Source: Nocardia elegans NBRC 108235
GTDB taxonomy: Bacteria > Actinomycetota > Actinomycetes > Mycobacteriales > Mycobacteriaceae
Length of the DNA stretch: 64,000 bases
Assembly (NCBI RefSeq): GCF_001612845.1
Contig: NZ_BDBF01000032.1
Span: 1-64,000, forward strand
Reading direction: 5' to 3'
Shown here: positions 17,788-26,144 of the stretch, one piece after another
Layout of the letters: each line of letters begins with the position of its first letter
Position numbering within the stretch: position 1 is the first letter of the stretch
Translations under genes and position numbers: made by a program
The notes under the pieces: model-generated
What the model saw: only the letters and a program-made list of their open reading frames with translations
Databases searched by the model: none
Told to the model about the DNA's origin: nothing

Positions 17788-18099
17788 GATCCGGACCACC
17801 GGCGAACGCGGTCCACGGAGGAGACGGCGGCCGGGCGGCCGCCGGTCACGCACGGGCCGATCACCCGTCTGCCGAACGAAACAACATGCGCTGCAGAGGT
17901 TCTCGGGACGGCCGTGACCGATTCGGCGGAATCACGACACGCGACCATCGATCTGCACCTTCCTCGGGCGAGTCCGGCGGGCTCGAGCGACCACCGCGGC
18001 GTCCCACCGGGAACGCGCCCTGTTCACATGCTTGCGAGTTGTCCACACACGCCGAGACCGATCTTTCCATGCCCGTCGGTTGCGGCGAGGGTGGGACGC
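17788..18099. other. Divergent intergenic region, DUF202 pair / M23 peptidase
   Basis: About 310 bases between divergently transcribed genes. It should hold both promoters, but I see no clear consensus boxes, palindromes or small gene with a ribosome site. Confidence 0.5.
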
Positions 18100-19449
18100 A
18101 TGCGCTGGTTGTCGAGATTTCTTCCGGGAGTGGTGATGATGGCCGTGAGCTGCGGCGGTGCGAGCGCGGCCGCCGCGCCCCCGGCCGGATTCGGCTGGCC
18201 GCTGCAGCCGCGACCGGCGGTCGTGCGCGGCTTCGACAAACCGCCGCACGACTGGCTACCGGGCCACCGCGGAGTGGATCTCGCCGGCGCCGACGGGCAG
18301 CCGGTACTCGCCGCCGGTGCCGGAATCGTCGCCTTCGCGGGTGAGGTGGGTGGCAAACCGGTCGTCTCGGTCGACCATCCGGGCGGACTGCGCACGACCT
18401 ACGAGCCGGTGCGAGCGGGCGTGCCGGTCGGTCGCCGGGTCGAGCGCGGGGCGGTGCTGGGGACGCTGCAATCCGGACATGCCGGTTGTCCCGGCGTCTG
18501 TCTGCATTGGGGTCTGCGGCGTGGCCGTGATTATCTCGACCCGCTCGGCCTGGTCCGCCACGCTCCCGTGCGCCTGAAACCGGTGCGACCGCCGGCGGCC
18601 TCGGAGGCCCGCCGAGGGCCGGCAGAGGCCCGCGCCGATCTAGCGAACAGCCTCGGCGGCGGATTCCTGTTCGGACAGTTCACGTTTCCACTGCCGGAAG
18701 CCCTCCTCGGTGCGCCCGCGCCGCCAGTATCCGGAGATCGAGGCCCAATCGGCCGGCACCCCGCGCTCGGTGCGGACGTAGCGCCGCAGATCGTGCATGA
18801 CCTTGTCGGCCTCGCCGTGAATGAAGACGTGCACGCGGCCTTCGCGCCAGGGCTCGGCACGGACCGCGGCGGCCAGCGCTTCGCCGGGGGCGCGATCACC
18901 ACGATGCACCCACGCGAGTTCGACCGCGGCGGGGCGCGGAAAATCCAATTCGTCCGCGGGACCGGCGATTTCGACGAATACCCGGCCGAGGGCGTCGGAC
19001 GGCAGGGCGGCACACGCCGCGGCGATGGCGGGCAGAGCCGCCTCGTCACCGGCCAGCAGATGCCAATCCGCCTCCGGCTTGGGGGAATACGCGCCGCCCG
19101 GCCCGAAGAGTTCGATGCGGTCGCCCGGTCGAGCCGCGGCCGCCCACGGCCCGGCGACCCCCTCGTCACCGTGGTAGACGAAATCGATCGCGATCTCCTC
19201 GGCCTCGGGGTCGACGGCGCTCACGGTGTAGGTGCGCATCGTCTCGCCGTCCGGACCGGGGAACAGCAGTTTGACGTAGGCGTCGGTGAATCCGTTGGGC
19301 TGGAAACCGATGAAACCCGGGCCGCCCAGATATACCCGGATCATGTGGTCGGTCAGGCGTCGCGTGCGCCTGACCTCGAAGGACAGCTTGGTACGAGTAC
19401 GAGCCACAGTGCGATACCTCCGATATTAGGGTTACCTAAGGAAGCGTAG
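18100..19449 (+). CDS. Secreted M23 (LytM-like) peptidase; frame runs on antisense through the next gene
   Basis: Residues 1-26 are a signal peptide (ends near ASAAAAP). Residues 30-160 are an M23 domain: HRGVDLAG supplies the His/Asp zinc ligands and CLHWGLRRG the last histidine, in the actinobacterial form where Cys replaces the first His of HxH. Such proteins are expected to cleave peptidoglycan or to activate other hydrolases; M. tuberculosis has one at the same place, Rv2891. The domain ends near 18590, but no stop occurs in frame until 19449, so the open frame covers the whole convergent siderophore reductase gene in antisense, adding about 285 residues with no recognisable fold. A TAG one frame away at 18641 suggests a lost stop or a frameshift. 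Confidence 0.7.
   Translation: MRWLSRFLPGVVMMAVSCGGASAAAAPPAGFGWPLQPRPAVVRGFDKPPHDWLPGHRGVDLAGADGQPVLAAGAGIVAFAGEVGGKPVVSVDHPGGLRTTYEPVRAGVPVGRRVERGAVLGTLQSGHAGCPGVCLHWGLRRGRDYLDPLGLVRHAPVRLKPVRPPAASEARRGPAEARADLANSLGGGFLFGQFTFPLPEALLGAPAPPVSGDRGPIGRHPALGADVAPQIVHDLVGLAVNEDVHAAFAPGLGTDRGGQRFAGGAITTMHPREFDRGGARKIQFVRGTGDFDEYPAEGVGRQGGTRRGDGGQSRLVTGQQMPIRLRLGGIRAARPEEFDAVARSSRGRPRPGDPLVTVVDEIDRDLLGLGVDGAHGVGAHRLAVRTGEQQFDVGVGESVGLETDETRAAQIYPDHVVGQASRAPDLEGQLGTSTSHSAIPPILGLPKEA
18640..19407 (-). CDS. Siderophore-interacting protein, ferric-siderophore reductase (ViuB-like)
   Basis: Cytoplasmic FAD enzyme that reduces iron in imported ferric siderophores using NAD(P)H. The 255 residues show the flavin-binding RTYT motif (58-61), the DFVYHGDEGVAGPWAAAARPGD segment spanning about 95-116 split by the G-x-x-x-P-W element, and the C-terminal SIP domain ending in GYWRRGRTEEGFRQWK. 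M. tuberculosis carries viuB (Rv2895c) in the same neighbourhood. An iron box lies just upstream at 19421-19439, consistent with iron repression. The gene is overlapped completely, in codon-aligned antisense, by the open frame of the M23 peptidase gene. Confidence 0.9.
   Translation of the reverse strand: MARTRTKLSFEVRRTRRLTDHMIRVYLGGPGFIGFQPNGFTDAYVKLLFPGPDGETMRTYTVSAVDPEAEEIAIDFVYHGDEGVAGPWAAAARPGDRIELFGPGGAYSPKPEADWHLLAGDEAALPAIAAACAALPSDALGRVFVEIAGPADELDFPRPAAVELAWVHRGDRAPGEALAAAVRAEPWREGRVHVFIHGEADKVMHDLRRYVRTERGVPADWASISGYWRRGRTEEGFRQWKRELSEQESAAEAVR
19421..19439 (-). promoter_or_regulatory. IdeR/DtxR-like iron box upstream of the siderophore reductase
   Basis: The plus strand reads CGATATTAGGGTTACCTAA, matching 13 of 19 positions of TTAGGTTAGGCTAACCTAA, with TTAGG and CCTAA arms at 19426-19439. 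It ends 14 bases upstream of the start at 19407, where an IdeR dimer would block transcription under iron-replete conditions. Confidence 0.65.
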
Positions 19450-19556
19450 CACGACTTATCTCCGATAGCTCGAAGTATATCGGCGATGATGTCGAGTGGA
19501 CGATCTCGCCTCGATGCGCCCTGTCGCGGCACTGTGCTGGGAGTAAGGATGGTGTT

Positions 19557-20069
19557 ATGGCGAATTCCCCGGCCGTCGAGCCGTTCACCTATCCGGAAGT
19601 CGGAGCGACCGCCGGGGAATTCCCGCCCGGCTATCACCACTTCCGGCTACGCCGCCGCATCGGCAGCGGACGGGCGCTGTTCCAATCCGCCGGCGATCAG
19701 ATCCTGGCCTATCGCATGCAGCGCGGCACCGGCATTTTCGAACACGCCGATACCCCGGTCGCCGAACCGGGAACGGCTCTGACGGTGCGACTGGGCATCG
19801 CCGGTATCGGCATCACGGCACCCTGCCGGGTGATCTACGTCGTCGACGAACCTGCCCGCCGCGGCTTCGCCTACGGCACCCTGCCGGGCCACCCGGAAAT
19901 CGGCGAGGAACTCTTCGCGGTGGAATACGACCCCGCCGACGAGACGGTCTACGGCGTGGTGGCCGCCTTCTCGCGTCCCGCCGCCTGGTACACGAAACTC
20001 GGCGGCCCCATGGTTCGTGCGGTGCAGCACTTCATCGCGGGCCGCTACATCGACGCCATCCGGCCGTAG
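19557..20069 (+). CDS. DUF1990 family protein
   Basis: A 170-residue soluble protein of the DUF1990 family, common in actinobacteria and of unknown function. Typical elements are FTYPEVGAT near the N-terminus, LPGHPEIGEELFAVEYD, and the C-terminal GGPMVRAVQHFIAGRYIDA. The fold is expected to resemble a lipocalin/START-like barrel (general knowledge, not visible). The ATG at 19557 has AAGGA 9 bases upstream. It is divergent from the siderophore reductase and has no operon partner. Confidence 0.85.
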   Translation: MANSPAVEPFTYPEVGATAGEFPPGYHHFRLRRRIGSGRALFQSAGDQILAYRMQRGTGIFEHADTPVAEPGTALTVRLGIAGIGITAPCRVIYVVDEPARRGFAYGTLPGHPEIGEELFAVEYDPADETVYGVVAAFSRPAAWYTKLGGPMVRAVQHFIAGRYIDAIRP

Positions 20070-20398
20070 ACGACTTCCGTAATCAGCCCGGCGGGCATGC
20101 GCGGCGATTTTCGGATCGGCGATAAGGACGTCACATCGGCGGGCGACACCGCGGCGCGGATCGGCTCGCCGGTCTCGGCGGAGCGTGAGACATAACGCGC
20201 CCGACACAGACCGGCACCCTCGCGTCGCGACGACACCCACGAAACCGGCCACTGGTCGCGCAGAGGAAATATCTCTGCACGACAACGTGTTCCGGCCCGG
20301 CAGCTCAGCCGAACACGGCCACCCCCGGTGGGGCCACGGCCGCCCTACAGCGAGGCCACGGTCGCACCGCGCCGCCGCCTCGGCCGGCAATTCCGCCC
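20070..20398. other. Intergenic region without a recognisable gene
   Basis: About 330 bases between convergent DUF1990 and xerC. Short frames exist on both strands, but none has a convincing ribosome site or family resemblance, and no strong terminator hairpin was found. Confidence 0.5.
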
Positions 20399-21322
20399 TC
20401 AGGCGCGAGGATGGGCTTGGTCGTGCACCCGCTTCAGCCGTTCGATCGAGACGTGGGTGTAGAGCTGGGTGGTCGCCATACTGGCGTGGCCGAGTAGTTC
20501 CTGGACCACACGCAGGTCGGCTCCGCCTTCCAGCAGATGGGTTGCGGCGGTGTGGCGCAGGCCGTGCGGACCCAGGTCCGGGGCTCCCGGTACGGCCGAA
20601 ACAACTTCGTGGACAACGGTTCTGGCCTGACGCTGGTTCAGTCGACGCCCCCGCCGACCGAGCAGCAGCGCTCGCCCCGATTCGGCGGTGGCCAGGTGCG
20701 GGCGCCCGAAGTTCAGCCAATTCTCCAGCGCCCGGTCGGCGGGCAGGCCGAACGGCACCGAGCGCTCCTTGTTGCCCTTGCCCAATACCCGGACCAGCCT
20801 CCTGCCCCGGTCCACGTCATCGATGTCGAGTCCGCACAGTTCGCTGACCCGGATTCCGGTGGCGTACAACATCTCCACGACGAGCCGATCCCGCAGAGCC
20901 ATCGGGTCACGCTGCGCCGCACCGGATTCCGCGGCGTTCATGGCCGCATCGGCCTGATCCCTGCCCAGCACGGCGGGCAGCGCCCGGTGTGCACGGGCCG
21001 AGCCCAGCCGCGGACCGGGATCGGCCGCGAGGCGGCCGGTGTGGGTCAGCCAGGCGGTGAACGTCCGCGCCGCCGAGGCACGGCGCGCCATCGTGGTCCG
21101 GGCGGCGCCCCCGGCCGATTGTTCGGCCAGCCACGATCGCAACAGCGGCAGATCGATCTCTCCCACCGCGGCATCGGGCGACCGGGCACACAGATGCTCC
21201 AGCAGGGATCGCGCATCCCCGAGATAGGCCCGCACCGTGTGCGCGGACCGGTTGCGTCCCAGCAGCAGATGCCGTTCGTACTGCTCGAGCAGATCCACGA
21301 GATCGCCCGGTAATCCGTTCAT
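20399..21322 (-). CDS. xerC: Tyrosine recombinase XerC
   Basis: Site-specific recombinase that acts with XerD at dif to resolve chromosome dimers. The N-terminal SAM-like DNA-binding domain spans about 1-100 and the catalytic domain 115-300. The catalytic residues are visible: R158 (GIRVSEL), K182/K185 (GKGNKER), H253 and R256 (HGLRHTAATHLLEGG), H279 (LGHAS) and the nucleophile Y288 (TTQLYTH). The 307-residue length is normal. It is not a phage integrase by context: it lies between conserved core genes, next to dprA, as in mycobacteria (Rv2894c). Confidence 0.95.
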   Translation of the reverse strand: MNGLPGDLVDLLEQYERHLLLGRNRSAHTVRAYLGDARSLLEHLCARSPDAAVGEIDLPLLRSWLAEQSAGGAARTTMARRASAARTFTAWLTHTGRLAADPGPRLGSARAHRALPAVLGRDQADAAMNAAESGAAQRDPMALRDRLVVEMLYATGIRVSELCGLDIDDVDRGRRLVRVLGKGNKERSVPFGLPADRALENWLNFGRPHLATAESGRALLLGRRGRRLNQRQARTVVHEVVSAVPGAPDLGPHGLRHTAATHLLEGGADLRVVQELLGHASMATTQLYTHVSIERLKRVHDQAHPRA

Positions 21323-21425
21323 TTCTCCACGTTCACCGGCGCCCGGCCCGCGCGCAAGCCACCGCGCCGACAGCAGTGTGGAAGGACCCGCAGATCACTG
21401 CCGAGGATGCACGTCGTATTCGCGT

Positions 21426-22619
21426 TCACGCCTCCTTTCGCACGGTGCGGAACCATCCCGAACTGTCCGACCCGACCAGCCCGGCGACCTCGAGGGCGAC
21501 CAGTGCCGCGCGCACCGCGTGGATGGCGAGGCCGCTCTCGTCGGCGATCTGTTTCGGCAGGCGCGAACCGGCCACCGGCAGTTCGGCGAAGACGGCCGCC
21601 TGGTCCCCGGCTAGATCGGCACCGGCTTCGCTGCTCCCAGGCAGCGACAGTCGCAGCGGTCCGACCTCGTCGTGGATTTCGTCGACCCGAGTGACGAGAA
21701 TCGCTTCGCGGTCGCGGATCATCCGGTGGCAGCCGACCGACGCCGCGGCGGTGATCGGCCCCGGCACCGCGAGGGCCGGACGGCCAAGGCGCCGCGCCCA
21801 TTTCGCGGTATTGCGCGCACCGCTGCGCATGCCCGCCTCGACGACCAGCACCCCGTCGGACAGGGCGGCGATCAAACGGTTCCGGGCCAGGAACCGGTGT
21901 TTGTGAGCGGCTGCGCCGGGCGGATATTCGCTCACCACCACACCCGTTTCGGCGATCTCGGCCAAGAGGCGTTCGTGCTGAGCGGGATAGGGCCGGTCGA
22001 TCCCGCAGGCCAGCACGGCGATGGTGTTGCCGCCGACGGCCAGCGCCGCGCGATGCGCCATCCCGTCGATGCCGAAGGCGGCACCGGACACGATCGTCCA
22101 GCCGTGCGCGGCCAGTTCGCCCGCGAGTTCGGCGGTGACCTGTTCGCCGTATCCCGAGGAGGAGCGAGCGCCGACCACGGCGATGGCCTGTTCGGTGTAC
22201 TGCTGCAACGACAACGGACCGCGGGCCCACAACACCAGCGGCACCGCGGCGTCGGCGTCGCGCGCCGGATCGAGCTGCGTCAGGCCCAGCAGGCGCCACT
22301 GCGGCCACTCCGGATCGTCCGGCGTGATCACCCGTCCGCCGATGCGCGCCATCAGCTCGAGATCGCGCTCGGCACGGTCGATGTCGCGCCGGCGTTCGGT
22401 CGGACCGCGCAGCGATGCGGGCAGATCGCATTCCCGCACCGCACGTGCGGCCTCCACCACGCCGACTCGTGCGATGAGCGCCGACAATGCCGGACACGGG
22501 CCCTCCACCACACGGGACAGATAGACCCATGCCAGCCGCTGTTCGTCCGCGGCGACGGTGACCAGCGACGCGACACCACCACCCGCATCGCCGCCCCCGT
22601 CGACGCTGTGACCGGTCAC
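21426..22619 (-). CDS. dprA: DNA-processing protein DprA
   Basis: DprA binds incoming single-stranded DNA and loads RecA. The Rossmann-like core is clear: IAVVGARSSSGYGEQ, IVSGAAFGIDGMAHRAAL, VLACGIDRPYPAQH and the SEYPPG and LIAALSDGVLVVEAG motifs. A C-terminal winged-helix region (about 330-395) follows. The open frame extends to 22790, but GTG 22619 is preferred because GGAGG lies seven bases upstream; this gives 397 residues. The upstream gene yifB is on the same strand, but the 326-bp gap contains a hexanucleotide repeat, so DprA may have its own promoter. Confidence 0.93.
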   Translation of the reverse strand: MTGHSVDGGGDAGGGVASLVTVAADEQRLAWVYLSRVVEGPCPALSALIARVGVVEAARAVRECDLPASLRGPTERRRDIDRAERDLELMARIGGRVITPDDPEWPQWRLLGLTQLDPARDADAAVPLVLWARGPLSLQQYTEQAIAVVGARSSSGYGEQVTAELAGELAAHGWTIVSGAAFGIDGMAHRAALAVGGNTIAVLACGIDRPYPAQHERLLAEIAETGVVVSEYPPGAAAHKHRFLARNRLIAALSDGVLVVEAGMRSGARNTAKWARRLGRPALAVPGPITAAASVGCHRMIRDREAILVTRVDEIHDEVGPLRLSLPGSSEAGADLAGDQAAVFAELPVAGSRLPKQIADESGLAIHAVRAALVALEVAGLVGSDSSGWFRTVRKEA

Positions 22620-22945
22620 CGCCACACCTCCGACTCGCCGCGGAAGCGGCCCGCATGTCGCGGGTGGTGCCGCGGAACCGGACAGGCCACCGTCGCGGTC
22701 GTGTCGTCGCCCGACCTTCGAAATACACTGTGGCTCTCCGCTCGTTCCCGACTCCGATCGCGCTGGGCGACCACTGTCCCCACGCGGCACATCGATCTAC
22801 GGATCATCAAGTCCCTCCCTAACTGCGCATTCGGTCATCCGTACCCGCGCTGACGCTGACGCCCACGCCCACGCCCACGCCCACGCCCACGCCCACGCCC
22901 ACGCCCACGCCCATACGATGGACGCCGACTGGCACACTCGACGCT
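22620..22945 (-). other. dprA-yifB intergenic region
   Basis: About 325 bases that hold the (GCCCAC)n tract at 22849-22914 and the GGAGG site of dprA at its lower end. I see no complete gene: the minus-strand frame crossing the tract (Trp-Ala repeats) continues antisense through the yifB coding region. Confidence 0.55.
22849..22914. repeat. Hexanucleotide tandem repeat (GCTGAC)2(GCCCAC)8(GCCCAT)
   Basis: Two copies of GCTGAC, eight perfect copies of GCCCAC and one GCCCAT follow each other without interruption over 66 bases. A uniform tract like this is prone to slippage and is expected to vary in copy number among strains. It lies about 230 bases upstream of dprA and 30 bases after the yifB stop. 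Confidence 0.95.
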
Positions 22946-24454
22946 TCAGGACACGCCGCGTTGCCGAAAGTTCAACGCCTGCAGCACATCCTGCGCCGAC
23001 GGCACTTCTCCCCCGCGTAGGTCGCAGACGGTCCAGGCGACTCGGATCGCCCGGTCCGCACCCCGGGCGGACATCCGGCCCTGGCGCAACGCGCTCTCCA
23101 CCGGCGCCACCGCATCGGCCGGCAGCCGGAAGCGCTGGCGCAGCACATGTCCCGGTACCTCGGCGTTGGCGGTCCACCCGTACTCGGACCAGCGCCGCGC
23201 CGCGGCCCGGCGCGCCAGCTCGACCCGTTCCCGCACGACCACACTGGATTCGGCGTCGGAGGGCGTGAACGTCCCGGCGGCGTGCGCATGCATCTGGACC
23301 CAGATGTCGATGCGATCCATGAGCGGGCCGGACAGTTTGCCCAGATACCTGCGGCGGGCCAGCGGTGCACAGATGCAGTCGACGTCGCGGGCCGGAGCGC
23401 ACGGACACGGATTCGCCGCCAGAATGAGCTGGAATCGCGCCGGGTATCGCGCCACGCCGTCGCGGCGGGCAATGCGAACCTCACCCTCCTCCAACGGGGT
23501 TCGCAACGCCTCCAGCACCTTGGCGCCGATTTCGGCACATTCGTCGAGGAAGAGGACACCGCGATGCGCCCGGCTGACGGCACCCGGCCGTGCGGATCCG
23601 GAACCACCGCCGACCATCGCCGATACCGAGGTCGAATGGTGCGGTGCCACGAACGGTGCCGTCGTGATGAGCGGATGTTCGTCCGACAGCGTCCCGGCCA
23701 CCGAATGGATGGCGGTGACCTCCAGCGACTCCGATTCCGTCAACGCCGGCAGCAGCCCCGGAAGCCGTTGCGCCAACATGGTTTTGCCGATGCCGGGCGG
23801 GCCGGTCAGCAACAGATGGTGGCCGCCGGCCGCGGCCACCTCCAATGCCCAGCGGGCCTCGTCCTGTCCGACCACCTCGTTGAGATCGCCGATACTTCGC
23901 CGCGGCGCGGTGTAGCTACCGTCCGGCGCCGACAGTTCGCCCTCACCACGCAACCAGTCGATCAGTGCGCGCAGTGTCGGCGCCCCGAGCACGGTGATCC
24001 CGTCCACCAGCCCGGCCTCACCGAGCACCGACTCGGGCACCACGACGGTCCTGCGACCGGCGGTCCGCGCCGCCAGTACGGCGGGAAGAATGCCCCGCAC
24101 CCGCCGCACCCGGCCGTCGAGGGCCAGTTCGCCGAGTAGGACCGTACCGGCGAGCTTCGACCCCGGTACCGAATCACCGGCGTGCAGCACGGCAGCGGCC
24201 AATGCCAGGTCGTACACGCTGCCGACCTTCGGCAACGTGGCGGGCGACAGGGCGAGAATGACGCGGCCGTCGGGCCACTTCTCCCCCGAGTTCGCGACCG
24301 CGGCCCGGACCCGGTCCCGCGATTCCTGCAAGGTGGTGTCCGGGCGCCCGACCAGATGGACCGACGGCAATCCCTGCCCGATATCGGCCTCGATCTCGAC
24401 GAGTTGTCCGTCCACCCCGGTCACGGCCACCGAATGAGCGCGTCCCAGGGCCAT
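22946..24454 (-). CDS. YifB/ComM family Mg-chelatase-like AAA+ ATPase
   Basis: AAA+ protein of the ComM/YifB family; ComM is a branch-migration helicase in natural transformation of Gram-negative bacteria. Residues 1-165 are the N-terminal Lon-protease-like domain (beginning MALGRAHSVAVTG), the Walker A is GPPGIGKT (218-225), and the C-terminal part has ANPCPCAP and C-terminal MgChl domain features. The start at 24454 overlaps the yraN stop by one base (TGATG). With dprA downstream, the trio yraN-yifB-dprA is the standard actinobacterial set for DNA processing. Confidence 0.93.
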   Translation of the reverse strand: MALGRAHSVAVTGVDGQLVEIEADIGQGLPSVHLVGRPDTTLQESRDRVRAAVANSGEKWPDGRVILALSPATLPKVGSVYDLALAAAVLHAGDSVPGSKLAGTVLLGELALDGRVRRVRGILPAVLAARTAGRRTVVVPESVLGEAGLVDGITVLGAPTLRALIDWLRGEGELSAPDGSYTAPRRSIGDLNEVVGQDEARWALEVAAAGGHHLLLTGPPGIGKTMLAQRLPGLLPALTESESLEVTAIHSVAGTLSDEHPLITTAPFVAPHHSTSVSAMVGGGSGSARPGAVSRAHRGVLFLDECAEIGAKVLEALRTPLEEGEVRIARRDGVARYPARFQLILAANPCPCAPARDVDCICAPLARRRYLGKLSGPLMDRIDIWVQMHAHAAGTFTPSDAESSVVVRERVELARRAAARRWSEYGWTANAEVPGHVLRQRFRLPADAVAPVESALRQGRMSARGADRAIRVAWTVCDLRGGEVPSAQDVLQALNFRQRGVS

Positions 24455-24810
24455 CAGAACGCCGCCCGGACGTGCTCTATCCGCGGGTCCCGGCCGGGGA
24501 GCAGCAGGACCGACACCACATCGAAGCGGACCCGCCGCCACGGTCCGCTCTGTTCGGCCAGCCACAGCAGCGCGAGCCGGCGAATACGCTGTTGTTTGGC
24601 GAAGGTCACCGCCTCGGCCGGTGTGCCGAACCCCAGCCCGGAACGGGTCTTGACCTCGACGAAGGCCGTGGTGTCCGCTTCCCGTGCGATGAGATCCAAT
24701 TCGCCGTAGCGACACCGCCAATTTCGTTCGACGACCTGTATCCCGGCCTCCTGCAGGAACTGCGCGGCCAGTTCTTCTCCGTGGGCGCCGAGCGCCAGAT
24801 TGTGTGCCAC
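24454..24810 (-). CDS. yraN: YraN/UPF0102 nuclease-fold protein
   Basis: A 118-residue protein with an endonuclease-like fold. The motif GELDLIAREADTTAFVEVKT contains the E-x-D...E-x-K residues of a restriction-type active site. The family is widespread and its cellular role is unresolved; constant linkage to yifB and dprA suggests DNA processing (inference). Its stop overlaps the yifB start by one base. M. tuberculosis has the same arrangement (Rv2898c-Rv2897c-Rv2896c). Confidence 0.92.
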   Translation of the reverse strand: MAHNLALGAHGEELAAQFLQEAGIQVVERNWRCRYGELDLIAREADTTAFVEVKTRSGLGFGTPAEAVTFAKQQRIRRLALLWLAEQSGPWRRVRFDVVSVLLLPGRDPRIEHVRAAF

Positions 24811-24955
24811 CCGCTCAGCATGCCGTCGGCGAAACTACGGTCCGCCGGTCTCACCTGCGGAAACAGAAAGCCTGTGGATGAACCCCGAGCTGTGGATCAC
24901 CAGCCGGGCCGGCGACCGATCTCTCCAGGTCGGGCCCGCTCTCGCTACCTGCGCG

Positions 24956-25261
24956 CTATTCGGGGAGGCGCAGGTCCGGCTTCTCCAGTTCCTCGATGTT
25001 CACGTCCTTGAACGTGATCACGCGGACGTGCTTGACGAAGCGGGCGGGACGATACATATCCCACACCCACGCATCCGACATCCGCACCTCGAAATACACC
25101 TCACCGTCGGCGTTCTGCGGGCGCAACTCGACAGAATTGGCCAGATAGAAGCGGCGTTCGGTCTCGACGACGTACGAAAATTGACCGACGATGTCCTTGT
25201 ACTCGCGATACAGCGAGAGTTCCATCTCGGTTTCGTACTTCTCGAGGTCCTCGGCGCTCAT
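24956..25261 (-). CDS. DUF2469 protein
   Basis: A conserved actinobacterial protein of 101 residues, unknown function, always near rnhB (Rv2901c in M. tuberculosis). It begins MSAEDLEKYETEMELSLYRE and continues with an acidic and aromatic-rich sequence ending in a short Glu/Pro tail. The ATG at 25261 is chosen because family members begin at this methionine and a GGAG/GAGG site lies just upstream; the open frame extends further up but overlaps rnhB. No signal peptide or membrane helix is visible. Confidence 0.9.
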   Translation of the reverse strand: MSAEDLEKYETEMELSLYREYKDIVGQFSYVVETERRFYLANSVELRPQNADGEVYFEVRMSDAWVWDMYRPARFVKHVRVITFKDVNIEELEKPDLRLPE

Positions 25262-25331
25262 GCCTCGCTCCGCTCGCTCATCGGGTGGAATATCCTCCTC
25301 TATCGCCACGAACGCGTGTAGCGTGCTCACA

Positions 25332-26093
25332 TCATCCCGCATGGGCGGTGTCGGCAGCCACTCGCCCGGTCTCCGCGGCCTCGGTGCCCCGGACGTTGCG
25401 CCACGACCGGCGGTGTTCGTCACTGGGCCCGAGCCGCTCCAGCGCCGCCAGATGCTCGGGCGTGTTGTACCCCTTGTGCGCAGCGAAGCCGTATCCGGGC
25501 AGGTCACGGTCCATCTCGACCATGATGCGGTCGCGCGTCACCTTGGCGAGGATGCTGGCCGCGGCGATACAGGCCGCCGCCGCGTCACCACCGATCACCG
25601 GCAGCGACGGGACGCTGATACCCGGCACCCGGAAGCCGTCGGTGAGTACGTAGCCGGGCCGCACCTCCAGACCCGCCACCGCCCGGCGCATGCCCTCGAT
25701 ATTGGCGACATGGATGCCGATCGCGTCGATCTCCCACGCGGGAATCACCACGACCTTCCAGGCCAGCGCCCGGCGCACGATCACCGGATACAGCTGCTCG
25801 CGCACGGCTTCGGTCAGCTTCTTCGAATCGTCCAGTCCCGCAAGGGAATCGTAGGCCTTGGGCGCGAGCAGACAGGCCGCGACCACGAGCGGACCGGCGC
25901 AGCACCCCCGGCCCGCCTCGTCGACACCCGCGACCGGACCGAGACCACTGCGGATCAGCGCCGCTTCCAGCGTGCGCAGGCCACCGGCTCGCCGCATCAC
26001 CACTCGCGGCGGCCAGTCTCCTGTGCGAACCACCGGCCGGATGATCTTGCCGCCCTTACCGTTGCGCGTCGTGCGTCGCGATGTCTCCGCCAC
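25332..26093 (-). CDS. rnhB: Ribonuclease HII
   Basis: Removes ribonucleotides from DNA and degrades RNA in hybrids. Catalytic acidic residues are present in GVDEAGRG (D58, E59), with LDDSKKL, DGF and the later GDA/SILAKVTRD region. The literal start at 26093 is a GTG giving 253 residues; a GTG at 26033 (VVRTGDWPPR) would give 233 residues and matches the mycobacterial N-terminus better, so the first 20 residues are doubtful. The downstream gene is DUF2469, 70 bp away; lepB lies upstream on the same strand. Confidence 0.94.
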   Translation of the reverse strand: MAETSRRTTRNGKGGKIIRPVVRTGDWPPRVVMRRAGGLRTLEAALIRSGLGPVAGVDEAGRGCCAGPLVVAACLLAPKAYDSLAGLDDSKKLTEAVREQLYPVIVRRALAWKVVVIPAWEIDAIGIHVANIEGMRRAVAGLEVRPGYVLTDGFRVPGISVPSLPVIGGDAAAACIAAASILAKVTRDRIMVEMDRDLPGYGFAAHKGYNTPEHLAALERLGPSDEHRRSWRNVRGTEAAETGRVAADTAHAG

Positions 26094-26144
26094 TGCACCT
26101 ACCGTTCGACTATCCCGTGACTCGATTATCTCGCGCCGCGCGCC

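Noticed and set aside
20045..20236. 63-codon minus-strand frame after DUF1990
   Set aside because: It overlaps the end of DUF1990, has no ribosome site and resembles no family.
20399..21322. Tyrosine recombinase as evidence of an integrated element
   Set aside because: Length, motifs and core-gene neighbours identify XerC; no att repeats or phage genes are present.
22797..23408. Minus-strand frame coding Trp-Ala repeats over the hexanucleotide tract
   Set aside because: It mostly overlaps yifB in another frame, has no ribosome site and no plausible protein character.
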